Part shown: one piece after another, positions 24,842 through 36,598 of the stretch
Position numbering within the stretch: the stretch's first letter is position 1
Layout of the letters: each line of letters starts with the position of its first letter
NCBI GenBank assembly: GCA_025267735.1
Contig: CM046303.1
Location: 31,224,380 to 31,288,379 of the forward strand
Source: Mactra quadrangularis
Lineage: Eukaryota > Mollusca > Bivalvia > Venerida > Mactridae
DNA length: 64,000 bases
Direction of reading: 5' to 3'
Notes under the pieces: generated by a model
Told to the model about the DNA's origin: nothing
Databases searched by the model: none
The model's input: the letters and a program-made list of their open reading frames with translations, nothing else
Position numbers and translations under genes: made by a program

Positions 24842-25306
24842 ATGGACAATACAGGCCTGATGAGATATGTGGAATCAGGATTTCTTGGCCATCAAAATGA
24901 CGCACACACATATATGCTTATGAATCAAATCGGTTCAGCGGCTTTGCCATTTCCAGAAAACTGCGTTTTTTTAGCCGACAAAATATACCCAAATGGTCAC
25001 CCACTCACAACACCTTACAATACGCATCAGCTTCATACTAAACAACGTCAAGAGCGACGAAAATGTTTAAAATTCAATCGTTATCATTCACGGTACAGAA
25101 TTTTCGTTGAGCACACCATAGCTTATATCAACATATACAAATGCAAGTTCCGTATGGCGACATCCCAGAGAATTGTTATCTGTGGTTGTCAGGATATGTG
25201 CTGCCATGGTGGTGCGAAGAAAACATTTAGGAATAATTTATTAAGACAAAAATCATCATGCTCCCTTTTGAAAGAGTTATATCTGGGAGATGTAGTGGAA
25301 GGGTAA
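24842..25306 (+). pseudogene. PIF/Harbinger-type (DDE_Tnp_4-like) transposase C-terminal fragment
   Basis: A 154-codon open frame. GHQNDAHTYMLMNQIGSAAL, FLADKIYPNGHPLTTPY and KFNRYHSRYRIFVEHTIAYI reproduce the second Asp and the Glu regions of the DDE domain of PIF/Harbinger (HARBI1-like) nucleases. The domain starting Asp and the whole N-terminal half are absent upstream, so this is a 5'-truncated relic although the surviving frame is open. It runs directly into a SINE fragment. Confidence 0.65.
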
Positions 25307-25372
25307 GCGAGTACTGGTAAAGTAAAACATGTCCAGGAAAGTTGGTTAGGTGAGCTGGCCTCAGTAAATAAC
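25300..25372 (+). repeat. SINE-B 3' fragment
   Basis: GTAAGCGAGTACTGGTAAAG and GTCCAGGAAAGTTGGTTAGG match the 3' body of the SINE-B copies. It abuts the Harbinger transposase remnant. Confidence 0.5.
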
Positions 25373-25980
25373 AGTTAATAATTTTAATAAAATTCAAATA
25401 AAACAATTAAAAACAAACGTTTTAACTGGGTTTGGTGGGGTCGGATGAAAGCTGTATGACCTTTAAAGTAAAAAGAGTAGACATCGCAGACGCTTGACAA
25501 GGATGATCCATATAATACTATCCGTTTTCGAAGAACGTATCAAATTAAACGTGCTACTTCATTTTACTGACTGATGACTAAAAGACTTTGCTAGTTTTCA
25601 TGTTACAGTTCAAAAACGTACCAATAAAAGACGGCAATAAATCTTATACAAAATATTGTTTATCTTTTTATCATGAAAATTATTATTTTGCGATTTACCC
25701 CATATTTTAATATCGATACTCCGCTTTAAGTTCTACTAACATTTGAAGAATATCTAAGTATATATTAAAACATCAAAATTGAACAAGTGTAAAAAAACTT
25801 TTGGACCCAATTGTACATTCATAGTTATAATCCAGAGTTAATTTAATATGGTATTGTGTCCACCCAAATTAACATGTGGCAATGGTATTTATGGATTTCA
25901 AAGATGAACATGACAACTCTTAGACAGAGAATTAGACACAATTTCAACAAAGCATTTAATCTATTACATGTAACATTCAG
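25373..25980. other. No feature recognised
   Basis: AT-rich non-coding sequence between the SINE-B fragment and the SINE-A copy. Confidence 0.35.
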
Positions 25981-25981
25981 C

Positions 25982-26290
25982 CGCCCGGCTAGCTCAGTTG
26001 GTAGCACACAAGACTACTGATCGAGGGGTCGTGGGTTCGATTCCCGGGCGGGGCATACTTTCGTGGAGCTTGGTCATGGAATTATTCCTACGGCCGTTCT
26101 CCCTCCTACCAATGATTTTTAATTATGTAAGACAGTTATCAGTCACTGACGAAAGTAATGTGCTTAGTAGTTGGTGGACAGCTAAATCCAGAGATTTAGC
26201 CTTTCCAGGAGGAGTGAGTAGGTTGACTGACCGCAGTTATTTGACTTAAACAATGTGTTGCTACGGCGTTAAACCAAACAAACAAACATG
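25982..26290 (+). repeat. SINE-A, full length, tRNA-derived
   Basis: The tRNA-like head has a clear A box (GCTAGCTCAGTTGGTAGC) and B box (GGGTTCGATTCCC). A shared body follows (CTCCCTCCTACCAATGATTT, GTCACTGACGAAAGTA, GGAGTGAGTAGGTTGACTGA), then the tail GGCGTTAAACCAAACAAACA. Related copies: 38535-38823, 47318-47462 and 62518-62710. Not a functional tRNA: the anticodon arm is disrupted. Confidence 0.85.
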
Positions 26291-26860
26291 TAACATTCTA
26301 TCAAACATCCCAACTAATCAACAAGTGACAAATGCTTATGTTGTTGCTTTATAACGAATCTAGTTTTTAGTATGTTCAATCTTGCTGCAAATACTTTTCT
26401 TCAAAGCTTACATTTAATCAATGAGAACTGCCTATTCTTCATGTGGTTTACTTGAATTTATTGCATTTCAGTTATGGTGTAGCCACCCAAATATATTTCC
26501 ATTAAAATAATTATTCGTTATTTCCATGTTGGGTCATACGAACATTTAGCTAAGCAGACAAATAACCTGCTAGTGATTGATTCTCTGCACTATTTAAATT
26601 TAACCTTTATTAGATAAATGCAGCTAAGCCCAAATTTGAAAGCACTTAACTTCAGCGCTTTGATCTGACATCTTTACTGTTGTTAATGAATTTAGTTTAG
26701 CATACATGTATTAGGAAATTTATGTACACCCAATAGTGGGACATGTGCTAGCCCTTGTAAGTGAAAGCCTTTAAAATCTTGTTTTAACAGCTTTGATATT
26801 TTTTAGCAAGAATGAAATCAGCATAAAAAACAAAAAACGAAGAACAATGATATTTTTCTT
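26291..26860. other. No feature recognised
   Basis: AT-rich intergenic sequence downstream (3') of RPSA; nothing supported. Confidence 0.4.
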
Positions 26861-26953
26861 TCACTTTATTTTTTTCTTGTAGTAATGACATACACTATGT
26901 GACGTCATCAGGAGAAATGAACATTGTTGTTAAATAGTCCATATTTTAATTAC

Positions 26954-29671
26954 TTAATTCCAGTTTTCAACAGCATCACCTCCCCATTGAGAAGTTGGTG
27001 GGGCACTTGCAGTAGCTGGCTGAGCTGGTATTTGTTTAGACCAATCATCAGCAGTGCTTGACCAATCATCACTCTGTACACCAGTTGCCATGGGAAACTG
27101 ACCACCAATAGCTGGTTGTACATTCATGGTTTCAGCAGCCCAGTCAGTGACTTCAGCTTGCTGCATCTGTGGTACAGCATCAGTGGCCCATTGATCAGGT
27201 TGTTCCTTAGCAACAGCCTTCTCAGCAATAGCGGTCTGTTCTTCCTTCTCAGCCTAAAGATAAAAAAGAATAAGTTTTCAATAATATTGCATTTTCAATA
27301 AATTCAATTTTTGTTCATATGCAAATAAGCAACATTAAAATGTACTTTTAAAATACAAAAATTAGTATAATATTTTGCCAGGTGAAATCGAGAAGAAAAA
27401 TTCTTTTCAATCCATATTACTAAAAGTTATGTTTACTCTATAAGTTTAGTATTCATGAATCACTTTAGTGATAATGTTTACCAAGTAAGAATCTTATAAA
27501 GGCGCTTGTGCAGAGCCCCTAAAAATACTGATACAGGAAGGGATACACACAAAAACCAAAAAGACCACTGATAATACATGTTAAGACTAAATTAGTCACT
27601 AATACTAAATCATTAAGTCTATTCCACCTAGGGAACAAGTATTCACAACAAGTAAATCTGTGAGCTAATGCTCACTAGTGATCCCCCCGCAAAAATCTAA
27701 AAATATGCGACAAACAGGAAGTAGATGAGCAAGGAGCATGAAATCGCTTTACACCACATGGGACTATGGGAGGAAGCAATATGCAAAGTATTAGGCTGCT
27801 GCATGTTATAGTTGCTGAGAAAACTGCGACGGAAATTTTGTAACGGACAGACGCACGCACGGACAAGGGTAAAACAGTATACCCCCCTCTTCTTCGAAGC
27901 GGGGGTATAATAAAACAAATGCACAAAAGTAGTTTACCTCTTCAGGATCTCTGTAGAAGTACAAATCAACCATAACTTCCCATGGATGTTCACGACTGAT
28001 AGTACCACGTAGACGGAGTACTTCTCTAGCCAATAACCACCACATTAAACCAATAGATTGGGGACCCTAGAAAATAAGAAATGATAGTTATGTAAGATGT
28101 AATTATAAAACCAAAACCAAATGCCAACAATATTAACAAAGACAAACTAAATAACACCCAAATAGAGACAGAAATTTATTTAATCTGTTACAGAAAGAGA
28201 CTAAATTACTAATTAACTACTCCTGTCAATTGATTAAGACAATTATAAACAGACACAAATACTTGGTCATGGTGATTACATATTGATCTCATATTGACTG
28301 TACAAAAACAACATTTTCAATCTTCAATTTCAAGTTATTATTTAACCAACCATTCAACAAGCTCAGTCTAACAATACCTTACTCATTTATTTCGTCTGTG
28401 TAAGTATAATCAGGTTTGTGCATTTAAGCAAACTCAAGTTTTTGATTCTAATTATATTAGATAACAATAAACTATGGCAACAAGGTAAACACTCTCAACC
28501 AGTTAATATATCAAAAAGCACTAAAAAAATTTGATTAATTCAACATGACTTAACTCACCTTGTTGTTGCATGGAATGGCAATATCAACATATTTCAATGG
28601 AGAGTCTGTATTGCAGAGAGCAATGACTGGAATATTAACATATGATGCTTCTGTAACTGGTTGATGATCAGTTCTTGGGTCAGTGATAACCAATAAACGT
28701 GGTTCTCTGAAGGCAGCCTGAAATATATAAAGAGTAATGATTTAACAGTATTCATTAAGTAGAAGCAATGTGGACTTAAACATAAGAGTATTTTTCCTGA
28801 TAGCTAGAGTAGATCTTTATTTCCACTTCCACAAGTATGATAAAATGAAACATTACACATAGACATACTTATGACAAATTGTTTTCGAGCAATAGAAATA
28901 CCCTAAGACAATCAAATTACTCATAATGTTTTTAGATGACCAGCCTCTCAGTTCCACGAGTGTTTGTATCGTCATAAACATTAGACCCTACTTATCATCA
29001 TAAAGGCATATCAAACTAAGTTTCTTTAATTCAGCTTACACCTATGTTGTAATTTAATGATAATAAGAGACACTCGGCATTTTTTACCTGGATCTGATTG
29101 GTAAATGTACCAGGAGTGAAACGTCCAGCAATAGGGGTAGCACCAGTGGCTGAAGCAAACTTGAGTACAGCACGCTGACCGTATGGTCTGGCTGAGATTA
29201 CACAAACATCAGCTGGGTTCTCAATGGCAGCAATAGCTCTGGCTGCAAGTAAAAGCTTTTCCCAAGTTTTTCTCAAGTTGATTATGAAAACACCTGCAAT
29301 ATGTCAAGAAAAAATTGCAAATAATATAATGCTTCAAAATCCATAACTGCATAAGTGATGTTAGCTCCTTGTTTTATAATTTCTTTAAATGCATTGTTGC
29401 TAGAATGAAACTTGGTTGGAAAATCTTAATAATGGTTACATCTTTTTTGCATATGAATTAAAGTAGATACTTAATAATTAAACCATCAGAGTTAAATAAA
29501 ACAATAAATAGAATTCAAATTAAATATAAGCCACAAACCATCGGGTTTCCTCTTAAAAACATACTGCTCCATTTGGTAATCAACATTCTGGGCACCTAAG
29601 TGAGTAGAGCACCCCAAAAACTTCGTCACATCTTCTTCTTTCAAAGCAAGAGCGTCTAAGCCTCCGGACAT
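26954..29671 (-). CDS. RPSA: 40S ribosomal protein SA (laminin receptor 1), 5 coding exons
   Basis: Structural component of the small ribosomal subunit, uS2 family; animal RPSA is also known as the 67-kDa laminin receptor precursor. Coding exons on the minus strand: 29671-29539 (starts [15 protein letters not shown]), 29293-29088, 28717-28559, 28066-27938 and 27253-26954 (ends in TAA). All introns are GT-AG and phases join exactly (133+206+159+129+300 nt), giving 308 aa against about 295 in human. Family hallmarks seen: [73 protein letters not shown] and [20 protein letters not shown]. The C-terminal tail (about the last 100 residues) is acidic with repeated DW(S/A) motifs, as in metazoan RPSA. 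An AATAAA lies 84 bases downstream of the stop (26870-26865). The start is fixed by family N-terminal similarity; a splice acceptor lies just upstream (exon edge 29704). Very secure. Confidence 0.97.
27655..27915 (+). repeat. Dispersed repeat, copy 2, in RPSA intron
   Basis: Matches 11590-11808 in opposite orientation. It extends further at the 3' side with GACAGACGCACGCACGGAC and ends CGAAGCGGGGGTATAAT. The near side GATCCCCCCGCAAAAATC and this end are imperfect inverted ends (GGGGG(A/T)-type), suggesting a transposon-like unit. It lies between RPSA exons 5 and 6, 23 bases from the splice donor of the penultimate exon. Confidence 0.75.
28943..29007 (-). ncRNA. Candidate box C/D snoRNA in RPSA intron
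   Basis: In the intron between RPSA coding exons 2 and 3 the minus strand reads GCCTT, one base, box C ATGATGA (29001-28995), an internal CTAA (D'-like), ATGACGA (C'-like), box D CTGA (28951-28948), then GAGGC. The terminal GCCTT and GAGGC can pair (one G-U). Size of about 65 nt and placement in a ribosomal-protein intron fit a vertebrate-style intronic C/D snoRNA. The eight bases AGTAGGGT before the D'-like box are complementary to ACCCTACT, a run I recall from conserved 28S rRNA. Boxes this short can arise by chance, so this is only a candidate. Confidence 0.35.
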
Positions 29672-29911
29672 CTTGAAGCTGATCTATGAGTTACGGTGAT
29701 CAACCTACAATGAAACAAGTCATCAATAGATTTTACAAAAATTCATTGATTGAAGTTAAATGTGTTGAATTAAAGATAAAAATATCTTTCATTAATGTCA
29801 AAAAAGATGATTTTCGTCGAGCATGAGATCAAAAGTAATGTTTTATTTCCCTGTGTAGACTATCACTGACTCATTCGACAGTCGTCCGCATTTTAACCCA
29901 AGCCCATAACT

Positions 29912-31158
29912 TAGTGTTCACAGGGATTCCTAACGATAATCATTTACACCTATAATATATATACAAGGGGTCCAACATCAAAATTATGAAAATTAACCCT
30001 TGCGTCACAGAATCATACATAATTCCGTTATTTTTCGAATATTCTCACCAGGTCTTCAAGTTTCGATACAGAAGACATTTATCTATCCAAAAAGCCTAAG
30101 TTTTTTACAACAAATTTACAACTTTTTACCATATTCAAGCTAGTTTCTCGTAAAGCGCACTGAAAATGGTTAGTACGACACGGGTCCATCCCCTAGTCTT
30201 ACCCCTGTAAAAACTGTCTTTTCCGCGAAATACCGGCCAAATTATGTATTGGTTCGATGAAATATGTTATTTTATTCAACAATCCTCAACTAATCCAACT
30301 AATCTTCGTCTTTCAATGAGGGTCCATGTATTTACCGAAATACAGCATATTCCCCGAAATACAGCAGATACCCCGAAATACACCCGAAATACAGTTGATC
30401 AATTAGTATAGTGCATGTAAAAACACGATTAAATGATCATTTATTGATTATGACGCTTCAAAATACTTGATATTATTAATATACGATCCAATTTAAGGTG
30501 TTAATAATAAATTATGTAAAAAAAAATAACCTAAATAGCTTTGACAATCCTGTATTATAGTGTATTTATTGCGATAAATAATTACGATCTTGACAATTGA
30601 AATATTTATAGTCACCTAGAAAATATAATATATATAACCTGTTAACTTTTCATATCGATATGTTTGTATTGTTCAAAACAAATTAATTTACTAGATAAAC
30701 GTCAGAAATGATCACAAAAGATGAGTATTACAAGTATTAATGGTTTACAGCTATTAGATCTATCTTACATTCACTATACTAATTGACCAACTGTATTGTG
30801 GATCTTCACGGCCATTTATGTTACTTTTTCTAACATCTTTTATTACTAACACCTTCAGTTGGGTCGTATATTAATAATATAAAGTATTTTGAAGCATCAT
30901 AATCAATAATTCATAGTTTAAACATGTTTTTACACGCACTATATTGATTGATCAACTGTATTTCGGGTGTATTTCGGGGTATCTGCGGTATTTCGGGGAA
31001 TATGCTGTATTTCGGTAAATACATGGACCGTTTCAATGATGATAATTGTCCGTTTTCATGATTCTGTGACGCAAGGGTTAATTTTCCTAATTTTGATGTT
31101 GGACCCCTTGTATATATTATAGGTATAAATGATTATCGTTAGGAATCCCTGTGTTAGT
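29912..31158. repeat. Large foldback (inverted-repeat) element in RPSA intron 1
   Basis: Two long arms are reverse complements. The left arm, about 29912-30530, contains CAGGGATTCCTAACGATAAT, GGGGTCCAACATCAAAATTA and a run of CCCGAAATAC sub-repeats. The right arm, about 30800-31158, repeats these in opposite orientation with small differences. The left arm carries about 250 extra bases (roughly 30045-30305) absent from the right. No ORF is present. It is most likely a non-autonomous foldback/MITE-class transposon; no clear target duplication was identified. Confidence 0.75.
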
Positions 31159-31581
31159 GTTGGGCGTCTCTCAATGAACTTACTAAATAAAAAGTTAATG
31201 AAATAATGAGTTTACATATCAATTTTTAAGGAAAGTAAATCGAAGATCAATTTAACATTTCCAAATAGTCATTAATAAAATGACATTTTCATTTCATTAG
31301 GGCAATAAATTAGGATCTTCCCAACGCAAATATTCATGAATGTATGTTTTATATCATGCGACTCCATCATTATTCGAAAATAAACAAAAGGCACATGCTT
31401 ACATGAGTACTTTCATGGTCGCGAAATCATATTGCAATTCAATATTACTAATTAAACAATAGTAGTCAGAACATGAAATCAATTTGATTGTGTAATTTAC
31501 ATGTTGGTTATAATATTTTTCTGATTAAATGAAATATTGAGCTAAAATTAACCAAACTTTCACCAAAACAAGATGACTTAC

Positions 31582-31625
31582 AAAATAAAACCGATGCCGA
31601 ATGGAGTCCGACACGAAAAAGGAAG
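31582..31625 (-). promoter_or_regulatory. Probable non-coding first exon of RPSA with 5'TOP start
   Basis: On the minus strand a pyrimidine run CTTCCTTTTTC begins at about 31625. It is followed by a short leader ending at a GTAAGT donor (31581 downwards). The matching acceptor is TTTCATTGTAG just before 29704, which leads into the RPSA start exon. Ribosomal protein genes typically begin transcription at a C within such a terminal oligopyrimidine tract, which gives translational control by mTOR/LARP1, and often have a tiny untranslated first exon. The TSS is inferred from the motif only; there is no transcript evidence. Confidence 0.55.
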
Positions 31626-34600
31626 TACGTAGGGGTTTACTCGTACAGTTGCAAAGCGCTCAATCGTGATTCCTCGGACTTTTCCATAAGTGCTTGTTAA
31701 ACTGTAAAACGAAAGTAGAAGTAAGAAGCAGTTATATGGTATGTCTTCATGAAATTGGTCTTCTCTGGACAACTGTTGATCTGTTCGAACGCTTATAGAA
31801 TCTGATTTGTTTGAACATTTGGTAAGACGTTTATTTAACTCTGATTTTATTTCTAGTTTATTTCAGTATAAGATTTTTGCGCTTTTATAGATTCATCACA
31901 TTATATACATGTACTCTGTGACTGTCTTCAGTTTTACCTGGGCTTTTATAAAACATTATAAAATCCCTGATACTGCCTCTTGATCATTGATGTTTGCTCC
32001 TTGTTTGTGTTTTGAAAGTTTTATATAAGTTTTATCTTTTTCTAGTTCTTACTATTTTTTTAATTTTCATATGAAAATGAATTATTTTCAATGTTCTTCA
32101 ATAGTTTCAATGTTCTTTATATTGTACAAATTACAAAGATGATTTTTTAGATCTAGAAATGCATCCTCAGCATGTTTAGCACACAGAATCAGCGAATTAG
32201 ATATCTATGTCACTGGCACCAGAGTCCTCGCACTCATTAAATATATAATATTTTGTCAACAAACACTTTTAAAAATCGGTTACGTACTAGTTCTTTGTAG
32301 TTAATGTCTATTAAGTATCTTAACTAACACAAGAACTTTATATCAACATATAGAGGCCCATGACTGACATCAGTGATTACCAACCTATAATAGTGAAACT
32401 ACTACAGAACAATCTTTCTTTTATATTTCTCGGCTTATGAATTTGCTGTAGCTGTCGTCCCTCTTTAAGTATTTTATCCAAGAGAATGTACTATGTAGAT
32501 GTTATACCATCAAGGATGTAGTGATCACACTTCATATTCTTCCTTTACTGTTAGTGGTGTACCCGTACGAAAAAGTAAGACGGAATCCGCCTTATATAAA
32601 ATTTTCAAAAAATCTACATTTTCCTGCTAGTTTAAGGCAGACATGGAATTTCTAGCAAAGTAACCGATGATCGGGAATAATCCATTAATCACTTGTTGGA
32701 AGCTTCCGATTCTGATAATCAATTAAACTTTATCAGAATGGATCATCGGCACTTGTATTGGACACTGATAAATTTTGTTTAAGTGCCAAAGGTACAGCTA
32801 CTACACTATAGTCAAGAGGACTAGTCAATTGGTCATTTATTTTTGGAGGTATCTTTGATTTGTTTGTTTTGACTCATTTGACTAAAAGAAAAATTATTTC
32901 CTAATCCATAGTACATATATTTTATAAGGATTCACAGTGAAACATGCATGCAAAAGCAAACTTAACAGGAACTGATTTTGATCGGAAGAATCACATCGAC
33001 AACAGAAACTGATTCCAACTGATGATCTATTACGATTTTCAGCCGATGTTCCACCACTATTTACTGTACATCCTATTGTACATTGATCAGCATTAATACT
33101 TGAGCTACCTACTTACTTGCTTGGTTATTGGGTTACCATTGATTATAACTATAACCTCAGCTATGCTTAGGAATGCAATGTTCCAAGGGTTATGGATAAC
33201 TTATGGTAAAACTTAGCCCATGGACATGTCACAACTTAACCCATAGACAGCTCAACCCCTATCATATATAATAATAAAATCTTTAAGTTGCAATTTGTGT
33301 TGTCCTTTCCCCATTCAAAGTCATTTGATAAGGAAGATGTTTTATCTTCTGTTGTCTTTGTATGCCACAGAAGTCAATACTCGGAGCAGGTAACTTAATT
33401 GGGAGAACAATTTTTATTCACGGGGTCTGCACATAATGCATCCTTATGGAGCTAACGGACCCTTACATAAAACTCAAATCATTCAATCTTTATCCAGGTG
33501 ATCTCTGTTAGAACAAGTAATGTATTCTGCAATAAATAAACAATCAAAATTTATAATTTCTTTTATATATCAATCAGCCTGGATTATCCATATTGCCTGT
33601 ATCATCATCTAAAGGTCCACTACAAAGACTGTAAAGATGTTGCCTTTGGAATCAGAACTGGCTTAAACCAGGGTTATAGGAAGTGTTGTATTTAGGTTTC
33701 AGGACAGTTTTAAGTCCATTTCAATGCATGTTGTAGCTTGTCAAATTTCTTTTAAGTATAAACCTGGCCTTATTTCAGTGAATTATCTGCTTAATGGATT
33801 TATCATGTAAATACAAATCTAATGCTATAATATAGAAAGCACTGAAATTTTGCATTAATTTGTTATAAAGACACGTTGCATTTTTTTTCTCTAAATAAAA
33901 CTTTAAATGAAGTGGACACAAGATTTTATGTAAAAACTGTACCGTAAACTTAAAAAAAAGCCACAAAACTTGTCTCTAATTAACATTCTCTTTCAACTGT
34001 GATATTAAACTCTTGAAATTATCTTTATATCATTGAAATGTTTAATTTCTAATCTGTATATAATATTGACATAATGATAAGTGGCAAGGTGGTCAACTGT
34101 AGTAAATTTAAAATGCTGACCATTGTATCGCTAAAATTTTGACATTTAAATTTCATTAAGCTAGTGCTTGTATTATCTACGGTGTAATGACCAATTTGTT
34201 GTGTATTATATTATTGTAAGTATAAAGATCTTTGATAATATGCTACTTAAGAATTAAAAGTGTATAATTCTTTAACTGATGATGTAAAATTGATGTTCAT
34301 GCAGTCTATGTAATTATGTTATGAAAGTGGTTGTATGAACAGATCGTTTTAAGAGCAACTAGCACTATATCTCATTTGCAGAAATTTGGTTGCCAAAAAG
34401 AAAATCTTGGTTGCCCGAACTAAAAAGTGGTTGTCCCGGGCAACAAGACACACACTACTCTTATATTTTAAATTTTGTCATTCTATACATTGATAAATTT
34501 CTGTTGAATCAACTATGTCTATTACATGTAAATTACATAGACTTTTTTTACAAAAATGCTTCATGCTGTTGTCATTTAAAGGCTAGACTAATTAAAATTT

Positions 34601-34770
34601 ATATATTTTGACACTTACGCAACTCAATCCATCAGTTTTTGATTTATACCAGAGATGATTTATACCAGAGACATAAATCTTCTCTGTTTATACTAAAAAA
34701 CCCTTTAATCATTAGTTTCATATAATTTTCAAAAAGAGCATCAAAACATGATATGTCAGTAAGGGTATAT
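31626..34770. other. RPSA-NTAN1 intergenic region
   Basis: Lies between the inferred RPSA start and NTAN1. A possible NTAN1 leader exon could end at the GTAAGA donor at 31820, but this is not demonstrated. No ORFs or repeats recognised in the remaining AT-rich sequence. Confidence 0.35.
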
Positions 34771-34773
34771 GTC

Positions 34774-35242
34774 CATTGGCGGATCCAGGATTTCTGGTTA
34801 GAGGGGGCGGAAATTTCTAGTTAGAGGGGGGCTTAAAACAAACAAGCAGAATGGGGTTCCAAGGGGCCGTAAGGGCCACGAATGGTCCAGGGCAAAACCC
34901 TGGCTAGGTGACCGGGGGCCCCGGAAATTCCTCAGTTTTGGTTAATTCTAAGGGATTCTTAGAGCCTCAACTATCCTTTTCTAGAGTATATTATATAAAG
35001 CATCTAGATATAGTATGTATTTTTCTAACAGCTGCTGAATCATGTTAAAATCTTACAAAAATGAGAAGGAATTGTTTTATAATGAATGCTATGTTGCACG
35101 CATATATACATGTATATATATATTTATATATTATATAAATATATTTCTTATAAATATCATATTTCATGATACAAAAAAACCTTGCTTGGGCAATTTTAGG
35201 GGGGGCGTACGCCGGGTCCGCCCCCGCTTGGATCCGCCTATG
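34774..35242. mobile_element. MITE with GGCGGATCC ends
   Basis: Left end CATTGGCGGATCCAGGA, right end CTTGGATCCGCCTATG, inverted. G-rich subterminal tract on the left and GGGGGGGCGTACGCCGGG near the right. Shares its ends with the pair at 58334 and 59201 but the interior differs. No exact target duplication identified. Confidence 0.65.
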
Positions 35243-36347
35243 ATGTTGATATCTTTTTGCTATTATAATTACTACATATGTGTATCTTGTTTAGAATCAA
35301 TTGTTCAGGCTTAAATCTTAGCTCAATAATTATAAGAACTGCCCAATTGTTTTTGAAATAATAATTATATTCCGTTTCATACTATTATATTAGTAAGCAA
35401 CTAAGAAAATAGAACTTGTCAAACCATGACAAGGTTTGATGGAATTAGTAGAATACAAGTAAACATGTCGTTTTGCTTCACAATGCACCAAATGTTGTCA
35501 AATTCAACCTTGGAAGTTGAATTTATTTTTTGATTTATTAACTAGAATACGATGATCAACTATTTGCATTAATTCACATAGGTGTATTGTTACAAATGAT
35601 CTTTGTGCTGTGGTCATTTAGATGAATCGTTGACCAAGAAATATATTATTTTTTCAAAATTAATGTGACTTAAATCTGTGAGTTAATGATGTATACCCTT
35701 TAACATTGTATAAAACATAGCTAGAACAGCATTGTGCCGTATATGTACTGTAGATTATATTGGGTAAAGTTTGTTTTATCTTTTGATAGCTTAGTTTATT
35801 GATTAACGTTTGATAGATTTTTATACTGTATGTAGTATTTATATATATTTCATGCTTGCAAACAGTCTAGCTATTGAGTAAAATTTGGCAAACTATCAGT
35901 GCTGGTTAGGACCGAAGCATTACATTTAAATCTTTAATGAGTTTTAATTTTGATTGACTTGAATTAGGTAATATTCTATTTTCCTCTGGATAAAAGTTTA
36001 AGGATAAATTTAGTGGTCTGTGATAATTTGTAAAGGAATTAAAACCTTTGATCTTTTGGATCAATATATAGAAGGTAATTTGACCTGATTAGTAATTGTA
36101 TTATATTATATACACATGTACATGTATATATATGTTTACTTTACTATTTACTCCACTGTGACAATTTATTTAGTTTTATAGCTTCGTTAACAACTTGGAA
36201 TATTGTTGTACAGTATTTGCATATATATTTATTTAATGTAAGTAAACTCTTGATTTAAATTTATTATATGTTATTCTATTGGCCCATATTTTATTTGCTT
36301 TTTATTGCATTGTAAATAAAATGTATTTTGCCTTAGTTATGATCTGC
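35243..36347. other. No feature recognised
   Basis: Very AT-rich sequence upstream of the NTAN1 start exon; includes an AT-dinucleotide tract (36105-36130). No exon identified. Confidence 0.35.
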
Positions 36348-36430
36348 TCATTCTTGTACTCAGAGGTTATAAAGATTCCTAATCTAATGTTAGGTATAGA
36401 ATCTTGATACTCTATGGGTACGAGAATGAG
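36348..36430. repeat. Short foldback (family of 60335)
   Basis: TCATTCTTGTACTCAGAG and, inverted at the far end, CTCATTCTCGTACCCATAGA. The centre TAATCTAATGTTAGG is also roughly self-complementary. Same outer motif as the hairpin at 60335-60412. Confidence 0.6.
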
Positions 36431-36598
36431 TTCCACTATGCAAAGCACACAATTTTTTACGAGATTTAAAGCGCAATAGTATTATAATTTTACTTATTTA
36501 TATAGATACTTGATACTACAATTTTGAAAATGGAGATAATTTTATTTTTTTATTGTGATTTTTGATATTACATTATACTTTTTCAGGATAGATGAACA

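Noticed and set aside
25982..26055. tRNA gene
   Set aside because: A and B boxes are present but the anticodon arm does not fold, and the sequence continues into a SINE body and tail.
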